Shown: positions 15,992-24,997, counted from the first letter of the stretch. The stretch is 40,384 nt of DNA from an uncultured Vampirovibrio sp. (GCA_910583725.1 CAJTXZ010000024.1:1-40384); one strand, 5' to 3'. Notes: a model not told the origin generated them from the letters alone. Numbers and translations: made by a program.

Positions 15992-16328
15992 ATTTTATTT
16001 AAAATGTCATGGAAATTTTAGCAAAAATTATAAAATACACAACAAATAACTTAATAAAATTTAATTTGATTTTTTATTGTAATAAGGATATTTTTAGCAT
16101 TATAGCTAGCTTTCAAGTATTCATTAAGAATATTAAAGAAATGTTTATGTAACATTTAATAAAAATTGTTAAATACACTAAAGATGGGATAAAAAGTCCA
16201 TTCTACAGGTGTAGAATATATAAGAAGGTTAAACTTTTGAATTTATAATTGCCATTGATAAAACTTTTAGTTTACTATAGAAGAGTGTTAAATGAACATT
16301 TAAAAAGTTCATTAAATCTGGAGGAAAA
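15992..16328. other. AT-rich leader region of btuR
   Basis: This 337-bp stretch has no open frame with a ribosome site. It holds small hairpins at 16201-16218 (7-bp stem ATTCTAC/GTAGAAT) and 16291-16313 (AATGAAC/GTTCATT) and a probable promoter (16249-16278). I looked for the conserved core of a cobalamin riboswitch (GCCACTG-type box) and found none. Confidence 0.5.
16249..16278 (+). promoter_or_regulatory. Likely sigma-70 type promoter of btuR
   Basis: TTGCCA (16249-16254) and TACTAT (16273-16278) are 18 bp apart. A start near 16285 would place the AATGAAC/GTTCATT hairpin (16291-16313) at the 5' end of the mRNA, just before the GGAGG ribosome site. Confidence 0.45.
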
Positions 16329-16862
16329 GTGTTAGAAAACGGATACATTCAAATTTACACAGGGGATGGCAAAGGCAAAACAACAGCAAGCTTGGGGCTT
16401 GCAATGAGAGCGCTTGGCCATGGCTGGAAAGTGTTAATTATCCAATTTGCAAAGGGGGATAAGGGTACTACATACGGAGAATTAGCTTCATCCGGACGTT
16501 TTGCAGATAACCTAAAAGTAGTTCAGTTCGGACTTGACAGGGTTTGCTACTCTCATAATTTAAATATGGGTGATTACAAAGAATCAAAAAGAGGTTGGGA
16601 ATACGCAAAAGAAGCAATACAAAGCGGAAAATACGGGTTGATTATTCTGGATGAAATTAATGTATGTATTGATTTAGGAATGATAAAGGTGCAGGATGTT
16701 AAAAAAGCACTTTTAAATAAACCAAGAAACCTTGAGATTGTATTAACAGGAAGAAGAGCACATCAGGAGCTTATTGCTATGGCACACCTTGTAACCGAAA
16801 TGCAGCCTGTTAAACATTACTTTGATATAGGCGTAATGGCAAGGAGAGGAATTGAATACTAG
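16329..16862 (+). CDS. btuR: Cob(I)yrinic acid a,c-diamide adenosyltransferase
   Basis: A 177-aa CobA/CobO/BtuR enzyme that moves the adenosyl group of ATP onto cob(I)alamin or cobyrinic acid diamide, giving the coenzyme B12 form. The P-loop G-D-G-K-G-K-T-T is at 12-19. Residues I-L-D-E-I-N near 114-119 are the Walker B-like D-E, and the last residues G-I-E-Y match the family end. Length is normal. Start is GTG, set by GGAGG 4-5 nt upstream. It is a single gene between terminators and not in a B12 operon here, so it may serve salvage of corrinoids (inference). Confidence 0.94.
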   Translation: MLENGYIQIYTGDGKGKTTASLGLAMRALGHGWKVLIIQFAKGDKGTTYGELASSGRFADNLKVVQFGLDRVCYSHNLNMGDYKESKRGWEYAKEAIQSGKYGLIILDEINVCIDLGMIKVQDVKKALLNKPRNLEIVLTGRRAHQELIAMAHLVTEMQPVKHYFDIGVMARRGIEY

Positions 16863-16939
16863 CTCAGTATTTGCACAAGGATAATATTTATGTTAGAATG
16901 ATTCCATTGAAGTGATGAAAAAGATTTTAATGGGGAAAT

Positions 16940-16966
16940 GGGGGTTTTGAAAACTCCCTTTTTTTT
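16940..16966 (+). terminator. Intrinsic terminator after btuR
   Basis: GGGGGTTT (16940-16947) pairs with AAACTCCC (16951-16958; one G-T wobble), with a 3-nt loop, followed by eight T. Confidence 0.88.
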
Positions 16967-17007
16967 ATTTTATGATTATTAATATTAGCTCGCAAACAAA
17001 AATTTAA

Positions 17008-17029
17008 AAACTGCCCAAGGGGGCGGTTT
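17008..17029 (-). terminator. Terminator of the cupin-tailed orphan gene
   Basis: Read on the minus strand, AAACCGCCC and GGGCAGTTT form a stem with one mismatch and a 4-nt loop, followed by TT and an AAATTTTT stretch. It starts 20 bp past the stop codon at 17050. Confidence 0.6.
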
Positions 17030-17049
17030 AAGAAACATCTAAAGTTGAA

Positions 17050-18642
17050 TTAAATTTTGTTTAAAGCATAGACGGCATCTTCTACAGCCTTATTTTCAGG
17101 ATAATCTTCGGGATAATCATAATTAACTTTAAATGGTAAAGTATAGTGCGAAATAGATGGAATCTGGCAAACCAGATGCTCGTATTTTCCTCTGATTGCA
17201 TTTGTAGAATGAATCACGCCGGGATTAAGAATAATTCCTTCACCTTGTTTTAGGACGATTGTTTTTGGTTTACTATCTTCAATTATTGTCAATGCGCCCG
17301 CGCCTTCCGTCACAAGATACAGTTCTATCTGATGTTTTTTTGGATTAATATAATGCGAATGCAGAACCTCTGCATTTCTTATTTCTTTGAAAGGAACAGC
17401 ATTTTTATATTCTTCATTTGAATGTACTGCCGAAACGCCAATATAAGGGGAAGAAAATCCTTCTTTTATTGTAGGGGCAATAACCGAAAATGTATTCCAG
17501 CATTGGCTTCCGCCAGTTATATTATTTACTCTGTCTTGCAAACAATAAACAGCGATATCATCAGATAAATATTTTAAGCCCGTATAATCAAAACCTAATT
17601 TATTTGTGTCCTTCCAATACTGAATAACTTCTTTTTGTTCTTTCTCTGTAAAATTTAAACTTTCCAATTTGGCTTGCAAACTCGATTCATCTGCATACAT
17701 TTGAAGCCAATAAATTCTATCTTTATCCCTTTCTTCTAAATCCGTTATAAGCCCCGATTTTTTAAGTTTCTCCCTTATAGCTTTATTAAGACCCTCTCCA
17801 GAAGCTTTTCTGGCTTCCTTCGTAGAAAGCCTTACTTTCCATATGGTATTGTAATTTTGACTGAAAATTTTCATTTCATCATCATCCAACACATCAGCGA
17901 GAATATTTTTCATATAATCGGGAGAATAGTATTTATCCATTTTGATATAATTTTTGCCTACAAGTGTTGCATTTTTTGAATTGAGCAATTTTATTGCAAT
18001 ATCTTCTCCGAGATTTTTAATGTTTATATGACCCGAGTAAAGATGAAAATATATATCACTTAGTTCTGCATATCTTTGGGCAACTTCTTTATTTGTCGGA
18101 TTATTGGTATATTCTTCATACCAGTCTGGTTTTTTTTCGGATGTTACAACCAAAGGATTGCCTTTTATAACTGTAATTTTAGCCTTTTTGCCATTTTGTA
18201 AAATAACGGCCCCATCCGAGATAACAAAAATCTCCCTATCATCCACCTCAACCTTTAGTTCTCCGTCGTTAGGACAAATAACCTGTGTGTCCTGGCTAAA
18301 AACGGTGGTTTTATCTAAAAATTGTTTTGCATCTTTCCCATAATAAATCTTTGTTTTAGTTTCTTCGTCTATAAGATAAGAACCATTAGAAGCTCTTTTA
18401 ATTGTTTGTTTGCCACCGCTTTGTGAATAAGAATAAACTCTTGACAACTCACTGGATGTACCCGTAAATACAGGGCTTGAATTAATATTTGACAGATAAT
18501 ATTGCAGACTTAAAAAGTTTAAGTCTGAATATTGATTTTTATTTTCATTAAAGACTCGATTTAACAAGCATGGTGTGCTTTTCTTAAATTTTTGTCTTGT
18601 TAAACTATTAGAATTTAAATTATTTATTGGCAAAATTCTCAT
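17050..18642 (-). CDS. Orphan protein with C-terminal cupin domain
   Basis: A 530-aa protein (539 if an ATG at 18669 is used; neither has a clear ribosome site). Residues 1-75 are Asn/Ser-rich, begin M-R-I-L-P-I-N-N-L-N-S-N and contain P-V-F-T-G-T near 60-65, resembling the N-terminal style of other orphans here. The middle (about 170-370) is charged and helical, without a domain I recognise. The last about 110 residues hold a cupin: H-S-H followed by I-E-L-Y-L-V-T-E-G, then G-E-G-I-I-L-N-P-G-V-I-H-S-T-N, giving the metal-binding His and Glu and second-motif His. Such cupins bind sugars or small acids. No signal peptide. The fusion to a large unknown region is unusual. Function unknown. Confidence 0.78.
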   Translation of the reverse strand: MRILPINNLNSNSLTRQKFKKSTPCLLNRVFNENKNQYSDLNFLSLQYYLSNINSSPVFTGTSSELSRVYSYSQSGGKQTIKRASNGSYLIDEETKTKIYYGKDAKQFLDKTTVFSQDTQVICPNDGELKVEVDDREIFVISDGAVILQNGKKAKITVIKGNPLVVTSEKKPDWYEEYTNNPTNKEVAQRYAELSDIYFHLYSGHINIKNLGEDIAIKLLNSKNATLVGKNYIKMDKYYSPDYMKNILADVLDDDEMKIFSQNYNTIWKVRLSTKEARKASGEGLNKAIREKLKKSGLITDLEERDKDRIYWLQMYADESSLQAKLESLNFTEKEQKEVIQYWKDTNKLGFDYTGLKYLSDDIAVYCLQDRVNNITGGSQCWNTFSVIAPTIKEGFSSPYIGVSAVHSNEEYKNAVPFKEIRNAEVLHSHYINPKKHQIELYLVTEGAGALTIIEDSKPKTIVLKQGEGIILNPGVIHSTNAIRGKYEHLVCQIPSISHYTLPFKVNYDYPEDYPENKAVEDAVYALNKI

Positions 18643-18755
18643 AAAAGACACGTCCGGCAAATTAAACATGCATACAAAACACGTAAAAATAAAATTTTGC
18701 TAGTTTTTATAAAAATTTTACAAATTAAGTAATTTGTTTTTATAGTAGAATATTT

Positions 18756-19010
18756 TTATTTTTGCCTAATTAATTCCAGCTTTTTTGCCCTTGAAAGGTG
18801 TTTAATTCTGTATTCTTCTTTCATAGCATCAGATTTTGTTTCATACTCTCTTGTATAGAGAAGTTTTACGGGTTTATTTGCATTTGTGTATTTTGCACCT
18901 TTTTTTGATACACCTTCAAGATGTTCTTTATAGCGCCGTGATACATCTGTTGTAATTCCGGTATAAATTGTGCCGCGTTCAGTTTCCAAGAGATAAACAA
19001 AGTATGTCAT
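18756..19010 (-). CDS. GIY-YIG nuclease-superfamily protein
   Basis: An 84-aa single-domain GIY-YIG protein of the YhbQ/UPF0213 type. Visible: V-Y-L-L (5-8), Y-T-G-I-T (16-20), R25 in the R-R-Y-K-E-H helix, and the Glu in K-E-E-Y-R-I-K near 64-70 that would bind the metal. The C-terminal K-K-L-E-L-I matches the family. Start ATG lies inside the 3' end of dusB (32-bp overlap), so the two are co-transcribed. The biological role of these small stand-alone proteins is uncertain; some cut DNA in vitro. No mobile-element context. Confidence 0.88.
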   Translation of the reverse strand: MTYFVYLLETERGTIYTGITTDVSRRYKEHLEGVSKKGAKYTNANKPVKLLYTREYETKSDAMKEEYRIKHLSRAKKLELIRQK

Positions 19011-19962
19011 TTAGTGCTTGTTTCACCTCATCAAAAGTTTCGAGCTGTACTAAAACCTGTCTGTACTTTGAGGCATTTTTTACCTTTGAAATATAAAAGC
19101 CGTAAAATTTCCTCATAAACTTAATGCCGTTATTTTCGCCCCTAAGTTCTATTTCATCTTCTATATGTGCTAGAAGCATATTTATTTTTTCTTCAAGGCC
19201 GGGTTCTTTAATAATTTCTCCTGTTTGAAGATAGTGTTCAATCCTTGAAGCAAGGGTGAAATCACCCATTAGCCCCCTTCCTATTGAAACACCGTCAGCC
19301 TTTGTTATTTCAAGACACTTAATCGCATCTTCAACAGTTTTAATATCTCCGTTTGCAAAGACCGGAATATCTAATTCTTTTTTAAGCTCACCTATCGCTT
19401 TCCAGTCTGATGTTCCTGAATACAAATCGCTTCTGCACCTTCCATGGAGGGTAACAAAATCAGCACCTGCTTTTTGCATTAATTTACCAAATTCTATAAA
19501 ATTCTTGCTGTCCTGGCTCCAGCCAAGCCTGAATTTTACGCTCATCGGGATATTAATGGCTGATTTTACCGCTTTTGCTATGTCATAGGCAAGCTTTGGT
19601 GTTCTCATAAGGCCTGAGCCGTCATTTGATTTTACAACCTTATTGACAGGGCAGCCGCAGTTTATATCAATTACACTTGCCCTTTCTTGTAATAGCCTTG
19701 CCGCATTTGCCATCAAATCGGGCTTATGGCCAACTATCTGAAAAGATAGCGGGTATTCAGCCGCCTTAAAATCAGCAATTTTAGGATTCGGCACATTTTT
19801 TAGAGCTTCAGATGAGAGCATTTCCGTTGAAAGAAGACAAGTATAGCTGTGGCGCCTTATATGGTTTCTATAGACAATATCAGATATGCCGGCCAATGGA
19901 GCTTGGATTATTTTTATATTTTTTATATCTAAGTTTTTATTATTTGTATTATTTTTGTCCAA
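18979..19962 (-). CDS. dusB: tRNA-dihydrouridine synthase, DusB-like
   Basis: A 327-aa FMN enzyme that reduces uridine to dihydrouridine in tRNA D-loops with NADPH. The barrel opens with A-P-L-A-G-I-S-D (21-28). The catalytic Cys is C104 in D-I-N-C-G-C-P-V. V-K-F-R-L-G-W, L-H-G-R-C-R and the phosphate-binding N-G-D-I and S-I-G-R-G-L-M-G segments are all present. The length fits DusB. It overlaps the TPR gene upstream by 14 bp and GIY-YIG downstream by 32 bp, making a tight three-gene minus-strand unit. Confidence 0.94.
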   Translation of the reverse strand: MDKNNTNNKNLDIKNIKIIQAPLAGISDIVYRNHIRRHSYTCLLSTEMLSSEALKNVPNPKIADFKAAEYPLSFQIVGHKPDLMANAARLLQERASVIDINCGCPVNKVVKSNDGSGLMRTPKLAYDIAKAVKSAINIPMSVKFRLGWSQDSKNFIEFGKLMQKAGADFVTLHGRCRSDLYSGTSDWKAIGELKKELDIPVFANGDIKTVEDAIKCLEITKADGVSIGRGLMGDFTLASRIEHYLQTGEIIKEPGLEEKINMLLAHIEDEIELRGENNGIKFMRKFYGFYISKVKNASKYRQVLVQLETFDEVKQALNDILCLSLGN

Positions 19963-22093
19963 GATAATCCTTAAGTTCTTTCAGCCTGCCCTGTACATAT
20001 TTTGTGTAGTCATCTTCTGTTCCTTCCTTGGATTTCAGGGACAGATATTTTTCATAATATCCTACAGCTTCTTTATATTCTTCTTTTGTATCTAAATCAA
20101 CCGCAAGCATATAATAGCATAAAGAAAAATTAGCATCTGCATTTATAGCTTTTCTGTATTCAGCTATGGCTTCATCGGTTTTTTTGCCTTCATCAAAAAT
20201 AGCACCTTTGTAATAATAAGCATAAGCATTTTTAGGATTTGCAGCAATTATTTTATTTAAAATGGTTAAACTGTCGTTATATTGCTTATTTTCATAAAGG
20301 CTTATTGCCATATCAAGGTCACGCCCTTCCTGGCCCTGTTTTAGGGAGGCAAGTGCGGTCTTAGCGTCAGTGTTGGTTGGTTCAATTAAAAGAATTTTAT
20401 TCAGATATTCTGTAGCAGCATTTGTATTCTGCAGATTCACGTATGAATTTGCTATAAAATACATAGCTTTTGTATCGTTTGGCGTTTTTTCAAGAACCTT
20501 CTTAAAATATTCAATTGCTTTTTCATTTTGACCAAGCTCAAAATAGCAGGAAGCGATTGAATATAACACCTCGGGTGTTTGTATTTGAATCCTTAGATAG
20601 TTATCAAGCGCTGTTTTATAATCTCCTGAATTAAAATACTTAACAGCAATATTATATAAATTACCGGCTTCTTCCGTTTTTATTTCATTCTTCATTGTAA
20701 TAAGTTCTTTGTTATCAGGCAGGTTTGACAAGCCATGGCTTATTGCAGCGTCAGCCTTTGCCGTATCATCTTGAAGGCGGTAAATTTGTGCAATGTTTAT
20801 ATATGGCTCCGGCATTTTAGGATTAATTGCTATGGCTTTCTTGTAAAATGCAATTGCATCAGGGTAATTTTTATTTTTATGCAGTTCATAAGCATAATTA
20901 AACTGTTTATCATAATCATAAGGGTTTAAAATTGCTTCATCCTTAAGATACATCATCAATGCTTCGCCCGAAAGGCTTGATATAATTGCATTTATACCTT
21001 CTTTTGCGTCGATATTATCCGGCTGCATTTTAAGGATTTTTTTGTATTCTGCTATTGCATTTTTATTGTCATTCAGTTTTTTATACGCATCAGCCTTATA
21101 AAATAATGGTTCGATACTGTTTGGCTTCTTTGCTATCATCATATTATAGATATCAATTGCGCCGTTATAATTTTTCATCTCTAAATACAAGGAGGCAAGG
21201 TTGGTTAAAACAACAGGGTCGTTTGGGTTTATATCCTGCGCTTTTACGTATTGAGCCTTTGCTAAATCATACTGTTTCTGTTTTTGAAAAATTGCGCCAA
21301 GGTTTATAAGCGCTTGGGAATCTTTAGGATTTGACGCTGCTCTTGCCATCCAAAGGGATTTGAGGGAATTAAGGACATCATTGTTTCCATTCTTAAAGGC
21401 AAGAGAGTATTCATCATTTGCTGCATCAAAGTTTCCAATGTCATCCAAAATAAGGGCGTATTTGTAATGCGCCATGCCATCATTCGGTTTAAGCTTTACT
21501 GCCTGACGTATATTTTCAAGAGCCATCTGCTGGTTATTCAAGCTCTTATAGATATCATAGAGCTGGGTTAAAATGGTGTATGTATACTTTGAATTATTCT
21601 TGATAGCATTAAATTCATATCCTGCTGCGGCAATTTCACCCTGCGCCCTAAGGGTTTTGGCGTTTTGAAACTTACCATCCACATTTAAATTTTCATATTT
21701 TCTTAAAAGCTGATTTAGGGTATTTTGTATGCTTGAAACCTTGGCAGCATCTGTGCCTTTATTATCACTCCAGTATTTCATATAAAATAATGCGGATTTT
21801 AGGTCATTAATAGCTTTTTTAGGTTGTTTTTCAGTGTTTAAAAAGTATTCGGCCCTTGAAACATAGGCCGTATAAAGCGCATTTTTAACGTTTGCATCAT
21901 ATGGTACGAACCTTAAAACTTTTTTGAATTCGTTGATTGCTGATGTATATTTTTTTTCTTTATATAAATTTACGCCATTATTATAATAAACGTTGTATCT
22001 TTCCTTTATATCATTTGGATTATCGGCAGCAAAAACAGAAGGAGAAGCCAATAATAGCGCTAAAATAAGGGTAGAATATATTTTATTGTTCAT
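19949..22093 (-). CDS. Secreted multi-TPR protein
   Basis: A 714-aa protein. The ATG at 22093 (AAAGGT before it) is preferred over one 30 nt upstream because it starts a clear signal peptide: M-N-N-K-I-Y, a hydrophobic core (S-T-L-I-L-A-L-L-L-A) and a cut site near S-V-F-A. The rest is an array of at least a dozen tetratricopeptide repeats of about 34 residues (Y-x-x-A-I-x-x-Y, P-x-x-x-x-A pattern), running to the C-terminus. TPR arrays are scaffolds for protein assembly, so it is probably a periplasmic or envelope scaffold. Cleavage suggests export; there is no lipobox. Partners unknown. It leads the unit with dusB. Confidence 0.88.
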   Translation of the reverse strand: MNNKIYSTLILALLLASPSVFAADNPNDIKERYNVYYNNGVNLYKEKKYTSAINEFKKVLRFVPYDANVKNALYTAYVSRAEYFLNTEKQPKKAINDLKSALFYMKYWSDNKGTDAAKVSSIQNTLNQLLRKYENLNVDGKFQNAKTLRAQGEIAAAGYEFNAIKNNSKYTYTILTQLYDIYKSLNNQQMALENIRQAVKLKPNDGMAHYKYALILDDIGNFDAANDEYSLAFKNGNNDVLNSLKSLWMARAASNPKDSQALINLGAIFQKQKQYDLAKAQYVKAQDINPNDPVVLTNLASLYLEMKNYNGAIDIYNMMIAKKPNSIEPLFYKADAYKKLNDNKNAIAEYKKILKMQPDNIDAKEGINAIISSLSGEALMMYLKDEAILNPYDYDKQFNYAYELHKNKNYPDAIAFYKKAIAINPKMPEPYINIAQIYRLQDDTAKADAAISHGLSNLPDNKELITMKNEIKTEEAGNLYNIAVKYFNSGDYKTALDNYLRIQIQTPEVLYSIASCYFELGQNEKAIEYFKKVLEKTPNDTKAMYFIANSYVNLQNTNAATEYLNKILLIEPTNTDAKTALASLKQGQEGRDLDMAISLYENKQYNDSLTILNKIIAANPKNAYAYYYKGAIFDEGKKTDEAIAEYRKAINADANFSLCYYMLAVDLDTKEEYKEAVGYYEKYLSLKSKEGTEDDYTKYVQGRLKELKDYLGQK

Positions 22094-22175
22094 AAAAATA
22101 CCTTTATAACTAAAATTCCACACCCAATTATACTACAATATATTTTTAAGCCCATAATCTTAAAGCTAAGGTTTT

Positions 22176-22184
22176 TGGTATAAT
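22176..22184 (+). promoter_or_regulatory. Extended -10 promoter element of bioG-bioC
   Basis: TGGTATAAT, 51 nt before the bioG ATG, has the TGn extension. I see no good -35 hexamer, which extended -10 promoters need less. Confidence 0.4.
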
Positions 22185-22235
22185 TAAATCACATTGAAAA
22201 CTAAAATTTAAACTTTTTAAACTTTGGAGGCTTTA

Positions 22236-22895
22236 ATGCGCTTAAACCATATAAACCATGACAAGACAAGGCTGTTATTATTCTTTGGCGGGTTTAATAC
22301 TGATTATAATTGTTTTGAACAGTTTGACACAAAAACATCTGATATTTTATTTGTTAACGATTATTCAAATATGGATTTTGAGGAATTAAGATATTTTGAT
22401 TTTTCATTTTACACCGAAATTAATCTTATAGCATATTCATATGGGGTTTGGGCCTTAAATCAGGCATATCTTGCAAGGGCGTTGCCTGAAATTAATAAAA
22501 GCATTGCAATCTGTGGGACTTTTTATCCTGTGCATTCTGAATTCGGAATAAACCCTAAGGTTTTTAATATAATGCTTAATGCTCTCAGCCTGCAAACTAT
22601 GGCGAACTTTGAAAAAAATATGCTTGCAAACTGCGCCGGGGGCGAATTTAAAAAGGCTGACAGGACGCTTGAAAATTTGAGGCAGGAATTAATCAACATA
22701 AAAGCCAGTGCTGTTCAAAATTTGGATGAGGATGGTTTTGAATTTGACACTGTGATTACAACCAAAAATGATAAAATTTTTCCATATAAGGCACAGGAGG
22801 CATTTTGGGCTAATCACAGGCACAAAATAGCCTTGAATACTGGTCATTTTCCGTTTTTTGAATTTGAAACGCTTGATAAAATATTAGATTTATAG
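22236..22895 (+). CDS. bioG: Pimeloyl-ACP methyl ester esterase
   Basis: A 219-aa DUF452-type alpha/beta hydrolase. It would remove the methyl ester from pimeloyl-ACP methyl ester, releasing pimeloyl-ACP for biotin synthesis. The N-terminal strand leads to L-F-F-G-G-F; the nucleophile is S68 in A-Y-S-Y-G-V-W-A, the acid is D179 in N-D-K-I-F and the base is H204 in T-G-H-F-P-F-F. ATG at 22236 is chosen because GGAGG lies 5 nt upstream; an earlier TTG covers that ribosome site. bioC follows 19 bp downstream, a known bioG-bioC pairing. Confidence 0.9.
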   Translation: MRLNHINHDKTRLLLFFGGFNTDYNCFEQFDTKTSDILFVNDYSNMDFEELRYFDFSFYTEINLIAYSYGVWALNQAYLARALPEINKSIAICGTFYPVHSEFGINPKVFNIMLNALSLQTMANFEKNMLANCAGGEFKKADRTLENLRQELINIKASAVQNLDEDGFEFDTVITTKNDKIFPYKAQEAFWANHRHKIALNTGHFPFFEFETLDKILDL

Positions 22896-22914
22896 ATAAG
22901 ATACAAAGATTTTT

Positions 22915-23628
22915 ATGAATTTTTCAAAGGCAAAAGATACATACAGAAAAAATGCCATAGTACAAAGATTGATGGCAAAAAAACTTATAACAGAGGTTAC
23001 AAAAAAATATGGGAGCAATTTTGACTACATTCTGGAAATCGGCGCCGGAACCGGATTGTTGACAGATGAAATTGTATCAAATTTACGATACAATAGGCTT
23101 TATCTTAATGATTTAACGGAAAATTTTACAGGAATATCACCCTACAGGTATTATCAGGGTGATATATCAGGAATTTTAAGGTGCAATCTTAAAGAAAAAT
23201 TTAACCTGATTATTTCAAATGCGGTTTTTCAATGGATAGAAGATAAACAGGAATTATTCTCAAGGCTTAAAGACAGACTTCAAAATAAAGGGTTAATTGC
23301 ATTTAGCAGCTTTGGCCATAAGAATTTTTGCCAAATTAAAGATATTGCAGGCCTGGGGCTTAATTATGAAAGTTTTGCACCATTTTTAAAAAAAACAGGG
23401 CTTAAGATTCTTTATTTTGAAGAAGAGCTTGAAACCCTGTATTTTAAGGATATGCAAAACTTATTAGAGCATATTAAGCTAACCGGCGTTGGCACATCAA
23501 AAACTTTGTGGACCAAAAAAAAGTATGAAATGTTTAAGGAAGAATATTTAAAGAATTTTTCAGATAAAAATGGCGTAGAATTAACTTATCATCCTGTTTA
23601 TTATATATGCAGTACAGAACAGGAGTAA
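22915..23628 (+). CDS. bioC: Malonyl-ACP O-methyltransferase
   Basis: A 237-aa SAM-dependent methyltransferase that methylates malonyl-ACP so that fatty-acid synthesis can build the pimeloyl chain of biotin. The SAM motif is L-E-I-G-A-G-T-G (40-47). S-N-A-V-F-Q-W-I-E-D near 101-110 and the following L-K-D-R-L-Q-x-x-G-L-I-A-F-S-S-F-G match BioC. Length is slightly short, as in other bacteria with BioG. No strong ribosome site; 19 bp after bioG. The remaining biotin genes (bioF, A, D, B) are not here. It ends 5 bp before the convergent sigma gene. Confidence 0.9.
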   Translation: MNFSKAKDTYRKNAIVQRLMAKKLITEVTKKYGSNFDYILEIGAGTGLLTDEIVSNLRYNRLYLNDLTENFTGISPYRYYQGDISGILRCNLKEKFNLIISNAVFQWIEDKQELFSRLKDRLQNKGLIAFSSFGHKNFCQIKDIAGLGLNYESFAPFLKKTGLKILYFEEELETLYFKDMQNLLEHIKLTGVGTSKTLWTKKKYEMFKEEYLKNFSDKNGVELTYHPVYYICSTEQE

Positions 23629-23633
23629 AACGG

Positions 23634-24527
23634 CTAAATTATGTAGCAAGTTAATAAATCACGCGCTGTATTTGATGAATGAATTTTTTTAATGGCCCTT
23701 TTTTCCATCTGTCTTATACATTCTTTTGTAACACCATACATATTGCCTATTTCTTCGAGAGTTTTTTTAGCATTATTGTTTAAGCCGAATCTTAAAACTA
23801 TCACTTCTTTTTCTCTTTGCTTCAAGGTGTTTAGGGCAATTTTTATATCCTTTTTTAAATCTTCATATTCTACGGTTGCTTCTACATTTTGGTTAACATC
23901 TTCGATTATTTCAGAAAGGCTCATTTCACTACCATCCATTGTATCCATTGAAGATTCAAGAGAAAGAGCCTTGGTGTAGGCGCCAAGAAATGTATCGATT
24001 TTTTCCTCTGAAATACCCATCTTATTTGCAACGGTTGAAGATTTTATGGCACAATTATATTTTTGTTCAAGCGAATGTTTAATCTTCTTATATTTTGACA
24101 ATGTTTCCTGAATATAAACAGGGATTTTCATACAATGAGACTGCTCGGAGATTGCTTTAAACATGGCCTGCTTAATCCACCAGGTGGCGTATGTTGAAAA
24201 TTTATAGCCCAATTTCCAATTAAATTTATCAACTGCTGCAATGAGGCCAAGGTTGCCTTCCTGAATTAAATCAAACATTGACAGGCTACAGACATGGATT
24301 GATTTTTTTGCGATATTAATTACAAGCCTTAAATTTGCCTGGATTAATTTCTTTTTAGCTTCGTCATCACCAAGGTTTGAAAGCCTTGCTAATTCTTTTT
24401 CTTCATCTAATGTTAAAACTTTAAATTTCGAAATTCTTTTAACATAAAATTTTAGAGAGTCATCTACGATGAGGTTTGAATTAAATACAGAGGCTGTTCT
24501 CAAGGCTTTGGACTGAATATTTTTCAT
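23634..24527 (-). CDS. RNA polymerase sigma factor, RpoD/SigA type
   Basis: A 297-aa sigma-70 family factor. Region 1.2 (D-D-S-L-K-F-Y-V-K-R-I) is near 20-30; region 2 has L-I-Q-A-N-L-R-L-V, L-I-Q-E-G-N-L-G-L, K-F-S-T-Y-A-T-W-W-I; region 3 follows K-I-P-V-Y-I; region 4 has R-E-K-E-V-I-V-L-R-F-G-L and the helix-turn-helix L-E-E-I-G-N-M-Y-G-V-T-K-E-C-I-R-Q. There is no region 1.1, and it is shorter than the usual primary sigma, suggesting a group 2 alternative factor; this window cannot prove that. AAGGAG 10 nt before ATG 24527 fixes the start over a GTG at 24554. Confidence 0.88.
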   Translation of the reverse strand: MKNIQSKALRTASVFNSNLIVDDSLKFYVKRISKFKVLTLDEEKELARLSNLGDDEAKKKLIQANLRLVINIAKKSIHVCSLSMFDLIQEGNLGLIAAVDKFNWKLGYKFSTYATWWIKQAMFKAISEQSHCMKIPVYIQETLSKYKKIKHSLEQKYNCAIKSSTVANKMGISEEKIDTFLGAYTKALSLESSMDTMDGSEMSLSEIIEDVNQNVEATVEYEDLKKDIKIALNTLKQREKEVIVLRFGLNNNAKKTLEEIGNMYGVTKECIRQMEKRAIKKIHSSNTARDLLTCYII

Positions 24528-24933
24528 AAATCTTATTCTCCTTAAAAATTTCACACTAACTGCTTTTGTTTTTTGCTACTTATTGAATAGCGCAAATTAA
24601 GGCTCTTTGAGCGCGCAGCACAAAGTATGCCCTTGAATACGCTTCAATAAGAACAACAATTTAAGCCATACAACAGGCTTTTATTATTTTGACTGACTGC
24701 AACAACGAAAAGATTAAACTAAAGATAAAGATACTAGGGATTAAGGGGTTTGGACTAAGATTTTGATATCTTATTTATATATTTAATATATCATTAGAAT
24801 ATTTATTTTACAATACATGTGTAACGAAATATTAAGATAAATTTTTTATTTTATATTATTTCTTAATATAACTTAATAATTTTTGGTAATTATATTGTGA
24901 TTCCGTATTTGTTTATATAAATGTTTCTTTTCA

Positions 24934-24997
24934 TTCCAGGCTGTAGAGCGGGTTTAAATTTCACTTTACAGGAAACTTGATTGGAACGCTCTTTTTT
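24934..24997 (+). ncRNA. Candidate structured RNA with alternative folds
   Basis: One fold nests TTCCA (24934-24938)/TGGAA (24982-24986) around CTGTA (24941-24945)/TACAG (24967-24971). The other pairs AGAGCG (24945-24950) with CGCTCT (24987-24992), which is followed directly by a T run (24992-24997), as in an intrinsic terminator. The folds compete for 24945. This resembles the two-state layout of riboswitches or attenuators, but no known class is recognised and no nearby plus-strand gene follows within 500 bp. Confidence 0.35.

Noticed and set aside
16140..16328. Cobalamin riboswitch upstream of btuR
   Set aside because: No conserved B12-box core or the expected 200-nt fold; only small AT-rich hairpins are seen.
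18756..19010. GIY-YIG gene as a homing endonuclease or mobile element
   Set aside because: It is a small stand-alone YhbQ-type protein in a housekeeping run, with no intron or repeats.
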